Of a stretch of 64,000 nt of DNA, positions 1 through 9,095 are shown piece by piece. Source of the DNA: Methanobacterium aggregans. Its GTDB lineage: Archaea; Methanobacteriota; Methanobacteria; Methanobacteriales; Methanobacteriaceae. Where the stretch lies: NCBI RefSeq assembly GCF_017874455.1, contig NZ_JAGGLN010000001.1:124001-188000 (forward strand), given 5' to 3'. Both the position numbers and the translations under genes were made by a program. Positions within the stretch are counted from its first letter, which is position 1; every line of letters starts with the position of its first letter. The notes beneath the pieces were generated by a model. It was not told the origin of the DNA and ran no database searches. It saw only the letters and a program-made list of their open reading frames with translations.

Positions 1-1
1 A

Positions 2-226
2 GCACTAAAAGGAGCAGTTGATGCAGGACTTTTCGTTCCTCACAACGATTCCATATTACCTGCAGATGAAAGGATAAGGGGAGAACATGTAGCAGCATAC
101 GCTGAATCTCTCAGTGATGAAGAAGTTAAGGAGAGGTTTTCACAGTACATTAAAAACGGCCTATTTCCGAAAGACCTCCCTGATCACTTTGAAGCTATAA
201 AACAAAAGATTGAGGAAGGATCATAA
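2..226 (+). CDS. rpl18: 50S ribosomal protein L18 (uL18), C-terminal part
   Basis: The first 74 codons of the window read in frame to a TAA at 224-226 and form the C-terminal half of archaeal uL18, which binds 5S rRNA in the large subunit. The text includes FVPHNDSILPADERIRGEH and ends in an acidic helix before the stop. Its stop overlaps the S5 start by one base (TAATG), which suggests translational coupling. The N-terminus lies outside the window. The identification rests on this sequence pattern and on the invariant L18-S5-L30-L15-secY order of the archaeal spc operon. Confidence 0.85.
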   Translation, partial: ALKGAVDAGLFVPHNDSILPADERIRGEHVAAYAESLSDEEVKERFSQYIKNGLFPKDLPDHFEAIKQKIEEGS

Positions 227-867
227 TGAGTTTTGAAAAAGAAGAATGGGAACCCAAGACCCAACTTGGGCACATGGTGAAGGAAGGTAAAATAACCGAC
301 ATCGATGAGATCCTGGAAAAAGGCCTTCCAATAATGGAACTTGAAATAGTGGACAAACTACTCCCAGACCTTGAAGAAGAGGTAATGGATGTAAACCTCG
401 TTCAGAGAATGCATAAATCTGGTCGTAAAGTCAACTTCCGAGTAATCGTTGCAGTGGGTAACAAAAACGGATATGTTGGACTTGGACAGGGAAAAGCTAA
501 AGAGGTTGGTCCTGCAATAAGAAAAGCTGTTGACAACGCAAAATACAACATCATCAAAGTCAGAAGGGGCTGCGGTGACTGGGGATGTGTTTGCGGAAGG
601 GAACACACAGTACCATTCAAAGTAGAAGGAAAGATTGGAAGTGTCCGTGTAACCCTCATACCAGCTCCAGGAGGAGTTGGACTTGCAATAGGTGATGTTG
701 GAAAAACTATCCTAGGACTTGCAGGAATAGACGATGTATGGTCCCAGACCATGGGTCAGACCCAGACAACAATAAACTTCGCTGGTGCCGTCTTTGAAGC
801 ACTCAAACACCTGAGCAAAGTTAAGGCAACCACCAAGGATCTTAAAAACCTTGGAGTAGCAGTATAA
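226..867 (+). CDS. rps5: 30S ribosomal protein S5 (uS5)
   Basis: A 213-residue archaeal S5, a small-subunit protein at the mRNA entry and decoding region. The N-terminal double-stranded RNA-binding fold is at about residues 65-130 (RVIVAVGNKNGYVGLGQGKA). The C-terminal ribosomal fold follows, with PAPGGVGLAIGDVGK near residues 145-160. The archaeal N-terminal extension with WEPKTQLG is present. The start ATG overlaps the L18 stop, so it needs no spacer, and L30 follows after 16 bases. Length and motifs are normal for the family. Confidence 0.96.
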   Translation: MSFEKEEWEPKTQLGHMVKEGKITDIDEILEKGLPIMELEIVDKLLPDLEEEVMDVNLVQRMHKSGRKVNFRVIVAVGNKNGYVGLGQGKAKEVGPAIRKAVDNAKYNIIKVRRGCGDWGCVCGREHTVPFKVEGKIGSVRVTLIPAPGGVGLAIGDVGKTILGLAGIDDVWSQTMGQTQTTINFAGAVFEALKHLSKVKATTKDLKNLGVAV

Positions 868-883
868 ATCAAGGTGATAAAAG

Positions 884-1342
884 ATGATTGCAGCAATAAG
901 AATAAGAGGCACAACAGGGATAAAAAAGGACATAGCTGACAACCTGATGATGCTGAGACTTAACCAGATAAATCATGCAGTCCTCATTGATGAAAACCCA
1001 AGTTACAATGGAATGCTCCAGAAAGGAAAGGATTACATAACCTGGGGAGAGATAGACTCTGAAACTCTGGCTAAAGTTATAGTAAAAAGGGGCAGGCTCA
1101 TTGGTGATGTGAAAGTCACAGATGAATATGTGAACGAAAACACTGACTACTCTTCAATTGAAGAACTTGCAAAGGCAGTTGTAGAATCCAAAGCAACCCT
1201 TGAGGATGCAGGAATAAAACCAGTATTCAGACTTCACCCACCAAGAAAAGGATACAAATCCACTAAAAAAGGTTACAATGAAGGCGGAAGCCTGGGATAC
1301 AGGGGAGAAAAACTAGGAGAATTAATCATTAAGATGATCTGA
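884..1342 (+). CDS. rpl30: 50S ribosomal protein L30 (uL30)
   Basis: A 152-residue protein of the archaeal/eukaryotic L30/L7 type, longer than the roughly 60-residue bacterial L30. The N-terminal ferredoxin-like core (AAIRIRGTTGIKKDIADNLMMLRL) is clear, as is the C-terminal archaeal tail (PPRKGYKSTKKGYNEGGSLGYR). It is a large-subunit protein. A strong Shine-Dalgarno AAGGTGAT lies just before the ATG. It sits between S5 and L15 in the spc operon. Confidence 0.96.
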   Translation: MIAAIRIRGTTGIKKDIADNLMMLRLNQINHAVLIDENPSYNGMLQKGKDYITWGEIDSETLAKVIVKRGRLIGDVKVTDEYVNENTDYSSIEELAKAVVESKATLEDAGIKPVFRLHPPRKGYKSTKKGYNEGGSLGYRGEKLGELIIKMI

Positions 1343-1403
1343 TTCATCTTAAGTTCCCTAATTTCCCTAAACTTTCATTTAACAAAATCATCAAGGTGAT
1401 GAC

Positions 1404-1841
1404 ATGATAAGGAAAACAAGAAAAATAAGGAAGCTACGAGGCTCAAGAACAGTTGCAGGAGGCTGTTCTAAGAAGAGGAGAGGTGCCGGTAACAGAGGTG
1501 GAAAAGGAATGGCTGGTGGACACAAACACCACTGGACATGGATGGTTATAAACGACCCAAAACACTTCGGAAAATACGGATTTAAAAGACCTCCAAAAAG
1601 CATATTTCAGTTCAGCCCTGTAAACCTTAGCTACCTCGACGAAAAGTCAGAGGAATTAGTAAAAAAAGGTTTAGCAACTGAAGAAAATGATAAAATTGTT
1701 ATAGATGTAACTGAACTTGGATACAACAAGGTGCTTGGAAAGGGCAAACTAAGCAAACCTTTAACAATAAAATCCCCACTTTTCTCCCAAACAGCAACAA
1801 AAAAAATTGAAGAAGCTGGAGGAGAAGCAGTAACCCTTTAG
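1404..1841 (+). CDS. rpl15: 50S ribosomal protein L15 (uL15)
   Basis: A 145-residue archaeal L15 (L27a type), a large-subunit assembly protein. The very basic N-terminus is characteristic: KTRKIRKLRGSRTVAGG followed by the glycine-rich RRGAGNRGGKGMAGGHKH stretch. The C-terminal part holds the globular domain that ends in a VTL tail. The start has AAGGTGATG six bases upstream. A gap of 135 bases containing an inverted repeat separates it from secY, although the two are usually co-transcribed. Confidence 0.96.
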   Translation: MIRKTRKIRKLRGSRTVAGGCSKKRRGAGNRGGKGMAGGHKHHWTWMVINDPKHFGKYGFKRPPKSIFQFSPVNLSYLDEKSEELVKKGLATEENDKIVIDVTELGYNKVLGKGKLSKPLTIKSPLFSQTATKKIEEAGGEAVTL

Positions 1842-1874
1842 ACACATTAAATTTTTTTAGAAAAACCATTAAAT

Positions 1875-1929
1875 TTCTGGATTAAAATCATGGGCTGCTA
1901 AAGGGGTCTTTTAAAGTTTCAATCCAGAA
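1875..1929 (+). promoter_or_regulatory. inverted repeat in the L15-secY spacer
   Basis: TTCTGGATT at 1875-1883 pairs perfectly with AATCCAGAA at 1921-1929 across a 37-base loop that itself contains CTTTTAAAG. The structure ends 47 bases before the secY start codon. It could be an RNA leader structure that tunes secY relative to the ribosomal genes, or an operator. Only the pairing is seen; the function is inferred. Confidence 0.3.
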
Positions 1930-1976
1930 TTTTAATCTAACTTTTTTCTAACACTAATAGCAAGGAGTGAATTTCA

Positions 1977-3320
1977 TTGAAAGAAATGCTGCAACCCATA
2001 TTCTCATTAATTCCGCAGGTTAAATCTCCAACTTACAGGGTGCCATTTAAAGAGAAACTTAAATGGACGGGAGTAATCCTGATACTGTACTTCTTATTAA
2101 CAGTCGTACCTCTTTTTGGACTTAGCTCAACTTCAGTTGACTACTTCTCACAGCTCAGGGCTGTGATGGCAGGTAGTTTTGGTTCCATAGTAACACTAGG
2201 TATTGGACCCATAGTCTCAGCTTCAATCATACTGCAGCTTCTTGTTGGGGGTAAAATATTAAACCTTGACCTGTCGAAACCAGAGGATAAAGCATTCTTC
2301 CAGGGAACTCAGAAAGTCCTTGCACTCATATTCACATTGTTCGAGGCAGCAGTTCTCGTATTTACAGGTGCACTTGCACCATCATCACCAGAACTCAGTT
2401 GGATACTCATACTCCAGATAACCATTGGAGGAATACTCATCATATTCCTCGATGAAGTTGTTTCAAAATGGGGATTTGGAAGTGGTGTGGGACTGTTCAT
2501 TGCAGCGGGAGTTGCCCAGGCAATAGTTGTTGGATCATTCAACCCCCTATCCTCCCCAACATCACCAGGAGTACCAGCAGGTGCAATACCAGGATTCCTT
2601 TACTCACTTACAAGTGGACAGCCAAACTTCGATCTTCTGATCCCAATTTTGGCAGTCATAGTGGTCTTCATGGTGGTTGTTTACGCAGAAAGTATGCGTG
2701 TTGAAATACCACTATCCTATGGAGGAGTTAAGGGAGCAAGGGGAAAATATCCATTAAAATTCATATATGCAAGTAACATGCCAGTTATATTAACAAGCGC
2801 ACTTCTTTTGAATGTGCAGCTTTTTGCAACCATATTCCAGAAAATAGGTTACCCAATACTTGGAACCATATCCAATGGAAGGGCAGTAAGTGGAATTGCT
2901 TACTACCTATCAACACCCACAAGCTACACAGTCATCTTCACTGATCCCCTCAAGGTACTCATCTATGGAGTGGTGTTCATAGCTTCATGTATACTCTTTG
3001 CAGTACTCTGGGTTGAACTCAGTGGAATAGGACCTAAACAGGTTTCAAAACAGCTTCATGGAATGGGAATGCAGATCCCAGGTTTCAGGAGCAGTAAAGG
3101 ACACTTCGAAAAGATACTGAAGAAGTACATACCTGCAATAACAGTACTTGGTGGTGCATTCGTTGGACTTCTAGCATTTGGAGCAGATCTTACAGGTGCA
3201 TTAGGTGGAGGTACAGGTGTACTTTTAACAGTTGGTATTGTTTACAAACTCTATGAAGAAATAGCTCAGGAACAGCTCATGGACATGCACCCAATGTTGA
3301 GGAAGTTCTTAGGTGATTAG
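1977..3320 (+). CDS. secY: preprotein translocase subunit SecY
   Basis: A 447-residue central pore subunit of the archaeal SecYE-beta translocon in the cytoplasmic membrane. About ten hydrophobic segments are visible, along with the conserved first loop after TM1 and the TM2 region with ASIILQLLVGGKIL. It probably starts at a TTG (1977), which has CAAGGAGTGA seven bases upstream; the next ATG at 1986 is too far from that site to be preferred. It ends the classical spc gene order and is followed by adenylate kinase, as usual in methanogens. Confidence 0.96.
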   Translation: MKEMLQPIFSLIPQVKSPTYRVPFKEKLKWTGVILILYFLLTVVPLFGLSSTSVDYFSQLRAVMAGSFGSIVTLGIGPIVSASIILQLLVGGKILNLDLSKPEDKAFFQGTQKVLALIFTLFEAAVLVFTGALAPSSPELSWILILQITIGGILIIFLDEVVSKWGFGSGVGLFIAAGVAQAIVVGSFNPLSSPTSPGVPAGAIPGFLYSLTSGQPNFDLLIPILAVIVVFMVVVYAESMRVEIPLSYGGVKGARGKYPLKFIYASNMPVILTSALLLNVQLFATIFQKIGYPILGTISNGRAVSGIAYYLSTPTSYTVIFTDPLKVLIYGVVFIASCILFAVLWVELSGIGPKQVSKQLHGMGMQIPGFRSSKGHFEKILKKYIPAITVLGGAFVGLLAFGADLTGALGGGTGVLLTVGIVYKLYEEIAQEQLMDMHPMLRKFLGD

Positions 3321-3375
3321 ATTCCTAACAATTTATAGGGAATATAATTTCTGAATAAAATTCAGGTGAATAAAA

Positions 3376-3933
3376 ATGAAAGTAGTTGTAGTTGCAGGAA
3401 TTCCAGGATCAGGAAGTACAACAGTATTAGGAAATGCATTGAAGGATCTTGATTATCTTCATGTGAACTATGGAGATGTTATGCTTGAAATAGCCCAGAA
3501 AGAGGGCCTTGTGGAGGACAGAGATTCCATGAGGAAGCTTTCCCCTGATATCCAGAAGGAAATCCAGAGAAAAGCTGCAAAAAGTATAAGAGAACGTTCA
3601 GAGGAAAGTAACATAATCGTTGACACCCATTGTACCATAAAAACACCCAAAGGATTTCTTCCAGGACTTCCAAATTGGGTTCTTGAAGAACTTCAACCTG
3701 ATATGTTCATACTCCTAGAGGCAGACGGTGATGAAATATTAATGCGAAGAATAAAGGACACCAGTCGTACAAGGGACATGGAAAACCTTAAGGAAATAGA
3801 GCTTCATCAGGAAATGAACAGAGCAGCTTCAATGGCATATGCAGTGATTACAGGGGCCACAGTTAAGATCATAGAAAACCATGACAACAAGCTGGAAACA
3901 TCAGTTGAGGAAATGATAAATACCTTGAAGTAA
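3376..3933 (+). CDS. adkA: archaeal adenylate kinase
   Basis: A 185-residue AMP kinase of the archaeal AdkA type, converting ATP + AMP to 2 ADP. The P-loop near residues 8-16 is GIPGSGSTT, the archaeal variant with Ser-Thr-Thr in place of GKGT. The later VDTHCTIKTPKGFLPGLP segment is typical of this family. A GGTGA ribosome site lies upstream of the ATG. It sits between secY and the YidC-like gene, an order widely conserved in Methanobacteriales. Confidence 0.93.
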   Translation: MKVVVVAGIPGSGSTTVLGNALKDLDYLHVNYGDVMLEIAQKEGLVEDRDSMRKLSPDIQKEIQRKAAKSIRERSEESNIIVDTHCTIKTPKGFLPGLPNWVLEELQPDMFILLEADGDEILMRRIKDTSRTRDMENLKEIELHQEMNRAASMAYAVITGATVKIIENHDNKLETSVEEMINTLK

Positions 3934-4100
3934 ACCATATTATATTCAAGAATTTCTACAACAAAAAAAATTCTACAATAGAACTTCAAGATAAAAATCA
4001 CTGTGAAATCCAATTATAATATGGGTACAATCACAGGGGATGAAGTTCTACTGGAAACTTCTAAATAAAATATGAAACTAAAAAAAGAGGAAATAAAAAA

Positions 4101-4670
4101 ATGGTATTTGAAATAGTGAACCAGCTTTTAAATCCCATATTTCTCCCCCTTCTGAATCTGGATCCACATCCAAATAATCCTATAATTGCAGTTTTTGTGA
4201 TTGCAACCATTGTTGCATTCATAATCACCCTTGCAAACAAACTTTTGGTGGATCAGGACAGGATGCAGTTTGTCCAGCAGGAGATGAAGGGATTCCAGGC
4301 AGAAGTTATGGAAGCACAGAAATCTGGCGACCCAAAACGTATGGCTGATATGCAGAAGAAGCAGATGGAATTCATGGGCCTGCAGAAGGAGATGATGATG
4401 AACTCCTTCAAACCAATGATAGTGACCTTCCTACCCATAATCCTCATATTCTACTGGATGTCCTACAACCCTGCAATAAGTAAGATGGTTATATACCTAC
4501 CACACTTCGTGTACTACATACTCTTAACACCACTGTGGCACATGCTTTACCATCCAGCAGCAGGAGCACCAGCCTTCAGTATAACATGGCTTGGATGGTA
4601 CATACTGGTATCCTTTGCAATGTCATTTGTGTTCAGGAAATTTCTGGGACTTAAAAGTGGGGGAATGTAA
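4101..4670 (+). CDS. DUF106 (EMC3/TMCO1, YidC-like) membrane insertase
   Basis: A 189-residue membrane protein of the DUF106 family, the archaeal member of the Oxa1/YidC/EMC3/TMCO1 superfamily that helps insert membrane proteins. It shows an N-terminal TM (about 25-45) and a cytosolic charged coiled-coil segment with many Met, Gln and Lys (QFVQQEMKGFQAEVMEAQKSGD). Two or three more TMs follow near 105-125, 130-150 and 160-180. The linkage to secY supports a role at the translocon. The start has a GAGG site nine bases upstream. Confidence 0.88.
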   Translation: MVFEIVNQLLNPIFLPLLNLDPHPNNPIIAVFVIATIVAFIITLANKLLVDQDRMQFVQQEMKGFQAEVMEAQKSGDPKRMADMQKKQMEFMGLQKEMMMNSFKPMIVTFLPIILIFYWMSYNPAISKMVIYLPHFVYYILLTPLWHMLYHPAAGAPAFSITWLGWYILVSFAMSFVFRKFLGLKSGGM

Positions 4671-4873
4671 ACCTCCCCAACATTTATTAGAGATACGCTC
4701 TAAAATCAATGTACACACTGAATGGAAGAGACAATCTACAAATTGTACTGTAGAAACTAAAAATAAAACTAAAAATAAATTGTACAACAACTGTGATGTG
4801 GAATTTCAGGAATAGAATTCATTCATCACCATAACATTTATAGATTCATATAAAAAAATAGGAGATGTGTATT

Positions 4874-5140
4874 ATGCCAGAATTAAGATACAGATCTAGA
4901 TCATATAAAAGAACATTCAAAAAAACCCCTGGAGGAAAAACAGTACTCCACTACAAGAAGAAAAAACCGTCAAAGCATATATGTGCAGAGTGCGGTAAAG
5001 AACTTCACGCGGTCCCAAGGGGAAGACCGTACCAGATAAGAAAACTATCCAAATCTAAGAAAAGACCTAACAGGCCTTACGGCGGATACCTCTGCACAGA
5101 GTGTGCCCGTAAAGTTTTCAAAAAAGAGGCCAGGTTGTAA
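4874..5140 (+). CDS. rpl34e: 50S ribosomal protein L34e
   Basis: An 88-residue eukaryote-type large-subunit protein. It opens with MPELRYRSRSYKRTFKKTPGG and carries a zinc-binding pair CAECGKEL and CTECARK. The ATG at 4874 is preferred over an in-frame ATG at 4865 because GGAG at 4861-4864 is nine bases before it and the family begins at MP. Its TAA overlaps the cytidylate kinase ATG (TAATG), so the two are translationally coupled. Confidence 0.94.
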   Translation: MPELRYRSRSYKRTFKKTPGGKTVLHYKKKKPSKHICAECGKELHAVPRGRPYQIRKLSKSKKRPNRPYGGYLCTECARKVFKKEARL

Positions 5141-5670
5141 TGATCATAACCATCGGTGGACTTGCAGGCAGCGGTACAACAACCGCATCCAAGATCCTGT
5201 CCGAAAAACTGGGAGTTCGGTATATTTCTGCAGGTGACATCTTTCGTCAGATGGCTGCAGAGAAAGGCATGGATCTCCTGGAATTCGGTAAATTCGCTGA
5301 AGGTAACGATGAGATCGACCTTGAAATCGATAGAAGACAGGCTAAAATAGCAGAAGAAAGTGAAGATTTGATAGTTGAGGGAAGACTCTCCGCACACTTC
5401 GTGGAAGCTGACCTTAAAATATGGTTCGTTGCACCACTACTCGTTCGAACAGAACGAATATGTCAGAGGGAAAACAAACCGAAAGAACAAGTAAAAAAAG
5501 AGATAAGTACAAGAGGCGAAAGTGAAGCCAAAAGGTACCGTGAAATACACGGAATCGACATTGGGGACATGGAGGTTTATGACATAGTTATAAACAGTAA
5601 CAGTTTCCAGCCAGAGGCAATCGCAGACATCCTTTTGAAAGTAACTGAGGTGATTTCATGCCAGCAATAG
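5140..5670 (+). CDS. cmk: cytidylate kinase
   Basis: A 176-residue archaeal CMP/dCMP kinase, which phosphorylates CMP with ATP. The P-loop is GLAGSGTTT near residues 7-15. RYISAGDIFRQMA is the nucleotide monophosphate-binding segment, and RTERICQRE lies in the lid region. It overlaps L34e by one base and L14e by 13 bases. This placement within a ribosomal cluster is conserved in euryarchaea. Confidence 0.94.
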   Translation: MIITIGGLAGSGTTTASKILSEKLGVRYISAGDIFRQMAAEKGMDLLEFGKFAEGNDEIDLEIDRRQAKIAEESEDLIVEGRLSAHFVEADLKIWFVAPLLVRTERICQRENKPKEQVKKEISTRGESEAKRYREIHGIDIGDMEVYDIVINSNSFQPEAIADILLKVTEVISCQQ

Positions 5671-5888
5671 AAGTAGGAAGAATATGTGTTAAAACAGCCG
5701 GAAGAGAAGCCGGTGAAAAATGTGTTATAATCGAGATTATAGATGAAAAATTCGTTGAAGTTGTAGGAAAATCAATAAAAAACAGAAAATGTAACATCAA
5801 ACATCTCGAACCAGTAGATCAGACAATTGAAATAAAATCTGATGATGTTGAAGAGATAAAAAAACAGTTAGAAGCAGCTTCAGCTTAA
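5658..5888 (+). CDS. rpl14e: 50S ribosomal protein L14e
   Basis: A 76-residue KOW-type ribosomal protein of archaea and eukaryotes. It begins MPAIEVGRICVKTAGREAGEKCVI, the SH3-like RNA-binding core, and has the HLEP motif near residue 50. GAGGTGATTTC directly precedes the ATG, inside the cmk reading frame, so the two genes overlap by 13 bases. A 223-base spacer then separates it from cbf5. Confidence 0.93.
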   Translation: MPAIEVGRICVKTAGREAGEKCVIIEIIDEKFVEVVGKSIKNRKCNIKHLEPVDQTIEIKSDDVEEIKKQLEAASA

Positions 5889-5908
5889 TTTGTTATATAA
5901 CAACGTTG

Positions 5909-5966
5909 ACAGATAATTAGTCTTAGATACAGATAATAATTAACAGATAATGTTAAATATTATCTG
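5909..5966. repeat. ACAGATAAT repeats upstream of cbf5
   Basis: Three direct copies of ACAGATAAT lie at 5909-5917, 5929-5937 and 5943-5951, followed by the inverted form ATTATCTG at 5959-5966. They sit in the AT-rich spacer about 150 bases before cbf5. The arrangement suggests a binding site for a regulator, but no family can be named. The ACGTT motif also recurs in this spacer and again downstream of cbf5 near 7158-7180. Confidence 0.35.
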
Positions 5967-6111
5967 AAAATAATTATTCCAGACGTTAAATATCATAAAT
6001 TCTTATGGAATGTTCAAAAAAACATTGAACCCTTAAGACAACGTTTAAATACAAAAAGAATAGTTATTAAATATAGGGCATAATTAATCAACGTCCCAAC
6101 AGGTCATTTTA

Positions 6112-7074
6112 ATGGTAGATTTTCTCATAAAAGCAGAGGGTGAAACAGATCCAGAATATGGATGTCAACCTGAAGCCAGACCCATAACAGAACACATCCG
6201 CAAGGGTGTTATAAACCTTGACAAACCAATGGGCCCAACATCCCATGAAATAGATTCATGGGTTAAAAGGATACTCCACGTGGAAAAAACAGGCCACGGA
6301 GGAACCCTGGACCCCAAGGTTACAGGTGTTCTGCCAATAGGCATTGACCATGCTACAAGGGTTATACAGATGCTCCTTGGAGCTCCCAAGGAATACGTGT
6401 GCCTCATGAGGCTCCACGACTCTGTAGCTGAGAAGAAGGTGCAGGATATTTTTGCAGAATTCACTGGAAAAATATTCCAGATGCCACCAATAAAATCTGC
6501 AGTTAAACGAGAATTAAGGGTCAGACGTATATACAACGTTAACATCCTTGAAATGGAAGACCAGGATGTTCTATTCCGAGTGAAATGTGAGGGTGGAACC
6601 TACATCCGAAAGTACTGTCACGATATAGGTGAGGCACTTGGATGCGGAGCCCACATGGCTGAACTTCGAAGAACAGTTTCAGGACCCTTCCATGAGGACG
6701 AAACCCTTAAAACCCTTCACGATCTAACAGATGCATACCATGCATGGACAGAGGATGAGGATGAATCCCAACTAAGGGAATGCATACTTCCAATGGAAAG
6801 AGCAGTGGATCATCTACCAAAGATCATTGTAAGGGATTCAACAGTTGATGCCATATGCCACGGCGCAGATCTTGCAGCCGGTGGAATAATGGAACTTTCC
6901 CCGAATATTGACCGGGGAAACACAGTTGCAATCCTCACAATTAAAGGTGAACTGGTTGCAGCAGGTGAAACCCTCAAAACATCAGGGGAGATCCTGAATG
7001 AAAAGAAGGGTATAATGGTAAATATAAAAAAGGTTTTTATGGAACCTGAAACATACCCAAAGATGTGGAAGTAA
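6112..7074 (+). CDS. cbf5: tRNA/rRNA pseudouridine synthase Cbf5 (TruB family)
   Basis: A 320-residue archaeal Cbf5, the catalytic subunit of H/ACA ribonucleoproteins, also able to make Psi55 in tRNA. The catalytic motif HGGTLDPKVTGVLPI holds the presumed nucleophile Asp67. GVINLDKPMGPTSHE (about 32-46) is motif I, and VKCEGGTYIRKYCHDIG follows near 160. The C-terminal PUA domain covers about 235-315. No strong ribosome site is visible before the ATG. The placement after L14e is conserved in Methanobacteriales. Confidence 0.94.
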   Translation: MVDFLIKAEGETDPEYGCQPEARPITEHIRKGVINLDKPMGPTSHEIDSWVKRILHVEKTGHGGTLDPKVTGVLPIGIDHATRVIQMLLGAPKEYVCLMRLHDSVAEKKVQDIFAEFTGKIFQMPPIKSAVKRELRVRRIYNVNILEMEDQDVLFRVKCEGGTYIRKYCHDIGEALGCGAHMAELRRTVSGPFHEDETLKTLHDLTDAYHAWTEDEDESQLRECILPMERAVDHLPKIIVRDSTVDAICHGADLAAGGIMELSPNIDRGNTVAILTIKGELVAAGETLKTSGEILNEKKGIMVNIKKVFMEPETYPKMWK

Positions 7075-7479
<405 letters not shown>

Positions 7480-7647
7480 CTTCTATACAAATTTACACCA
7501 AACTTACAAAACCATATTTTAAAAGAATTAGAAAAAAGATAAAATTTCAAGTTTTTTTAAAAATTAAGTTTGGATGAAAATAAAATAGGAAATATTAAGA
7601 TATTGAATAAATCCAGACGAATTAGACTCTCGTTGGAGGTAAATACT

Positions 7648-8100
7648 ATGGAAGATGATTTTAAGCACATGGTCCGTATTGCCAGAAGGGACGTTAACGG
7701 TAACAAAACAATTGAAAACGCTCTTGCAGATATAAAGGGTGTTGGAAGGGCTCTCTCTATGGCAGTATGTACCGCAGCAGGTTTTGATGCAGAACAGAAA
7801 ATAGGATACCTATCAGATGATGAGGTTATAAGGATCGAAGAAGCTGTGAAAAATCCACAGAAATACGACATACCAGAATGGATGTTAAACAGGCGTAACG
7901 ACTACGAAACCGGTAAAACAGAACACCTCATAGAATCCGACCTTGACATGCGTTTAAGGGAAGATCTGAACAGGATGAAAAAGGTGAGAAGTTACAAAGG
8001 AAGAAGACACGAAGTCGGACTCCCAGTAAGAGGTCAGAGGACCAAATCCACCTTCAGGAAAGGAAAATCTGTTGGAGTTAGTAGGAGAAGAAGAGGATAA
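7648..8100 (+). CDS. rps13: 30S ribosomal protein S13 (uS13)
   Basis: A 150-residue archaeal S13 of the small-subunit head. It has the helix-hairpin-helix (ALADIKGVGRALSMAVC) and a basic C-terminal tail with RGQRTKS and GVSRRRRG. The frame is open upstream to 7570, but the ATG at 7648 is chosen because GGAGGT ends eight bases before it and the family starts near FKHMVRIA. It is the first gene of the S13-S4-S11-rpoD operon. Confidence 0.95.
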   Translation: MEDDFKHMVRIARRDVNGNKTIENALADIKGVGRALSMAVCTAAGFDAEQKIGYLSDDEVIRIEEAVKNPQKYDIPEWMLNRRNDYETGKTEHLIESDLDMRLREDLNRMKKVRSYKGRRHEVGLPVRGQRTKSTFRKGKSVGVSRRRRG

Positions 8101-8124
8101 ACTCAATAAAAAGGAGACGATGAT

Positions 8125-8652
8125 ATGGGACATCCAAGAAAAGCACGAAAAAAGTATGATACACCATCACACCCCTGGAATGCAGATCGTATAAAAGCAG
8201 AAAATAAGCTAGTTCAGAAGTATGGTCTTAAAAATAAAAAAGAAGTTTGGAAAGCAGAAACTACTGTTAAAAGGTACAGAAGGGATGCAAGACATCTTTT
8301 AGGTATGGAAACAGACCAGACAGCAGTTGAAAAGGAACAGCTTCTAGCCCACCTTATCAACGCTGGAATCTTAGGCGAAGATGGAAAACTCGAATCCATA
8401 CTTGACCTCACAGTTGAAGATATCCTCCGAAGAAGACTCCAGACAATGGTTCACAAAAAAGGACTTGCAAACACTGCAAAACAGGCAAGACTCTTCATAA
8501 TCCACGGCCACATAGCTTTAAACGGTAAAAAAGTTAGTTCACCAAGCTTCATGGTCAAAAAAGGACAAGAAGAACTTCTAGGATTCTACCCTGGATCACC
8601 AATGGAAAAGTACCATAAAGAACAGGAAAAAACTGCAGAGAAAGCAGAATAA
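8125..8652 (+). CDS. rps4: 30S ribosomal protein S4 (uS4)
   Basis: A 175-residue archaeal S4, a primary 16S rRNA binder. The N-terminus is archaeal (MGHPRKARKKYDTPSHPWN). The S4 RNA-binding domain runs from about residue 105, RRLQTMVHKKGLANTAKQARLFI, a pattern also seen in S9e. AAGGAGACGAT lies upstream of the ATG. It follows S13 by 24 bases and precedes S11. Confidence 0.96.
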   Translation: MGHPRKARKKYDTPSHPWNADRIKAENKLVQKYGLKNKKEVWKAETTVKRYRRDARHLLGMETDQTAVEKEQLLAHLINAGILGEDGKLESILDLTVEDILRRRLQTMVHKKGLANTAKQARLFIIHGHIALNGKKVSSPSFMVKKGQEELLGFYPGSPMEKYHKEQEKTAEKAE

Positions 8653-8687
8653 AACAATTAAAAATTAATTATTTATAAGGTGATAAA

Positions 8688-9080
8688 ATGGCAGAAAAAG
8701 AGAAATGGGGCGTAGCTAACGTTTACTCATCCTTTAACAACACCATAATAACTGTAACTGATATCACAGGTGCAGAGACCATAACTCAGTGGTCCGGTGG
8801 TAAGGTTGTACGTGCAGACAGGCAGGAATCCTCACCATTTGCAGCAATGGAAGCTGCAACACGTGCAGCAGAAGATGTTAAGGAAAAAGGAATAATAGGA
8901 CTTCACATAAAAGTCAGAGCTCCTGGTGGAAACGGACCAAGAACCCCAGGACCTGGTGCACAGGCCACAATACGAGCATTTGCAAGGGCAGGTATCAGGA
9001 TAGGTAAAATAGAAGATGTAACCCCAATACCCCACGATGGTACAGGAAGACCTGGAGGTAAAAGGGGAAGAAGAGTGTAA
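8688..9080 (+). CDS. rps11: 30S ribosomal protein S11 (uS11)
   Basis: A 130-residue S11 of the small-subunit platform. Hallmarks are the N-terminal SSFNNTIITVTDITGAET, PFAAMEAATRAAE, and the C-terminal VTPIPHDGTGRPGGKRGRRV tail that lines the mRNA exit path. AAGGTGATAAA directly precedes the ATG. It is followed by rpoD after 15-24 bases. Confidence 0.97.
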   Translation: MAEKEKWGVANVYSSFNNTIITVTDITGAETITQWSGGKVVRADRQESSPFAAMEAATRAAEDVKEKGIIGLHIKVRAPGGNGPRTPGPGAQATIRAFARAGIRIGKIEDVTPIPHDGTGRPGGKRGRRV

Positions 9081-9095
9081 ACTGGCCTAGAAGAA

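Noticed and set aside
4591..4815. 74-codon frame overlapping the YidC-like gene end
   Set aside because: Shadow of the real gene in another frame plus spacer; no start signals.
7570..7647. Longer S13 starting at 7570
   Set aside because: GGAGGT and family length support ATG 7648; the extension is AT-rich and has no ribosome site.
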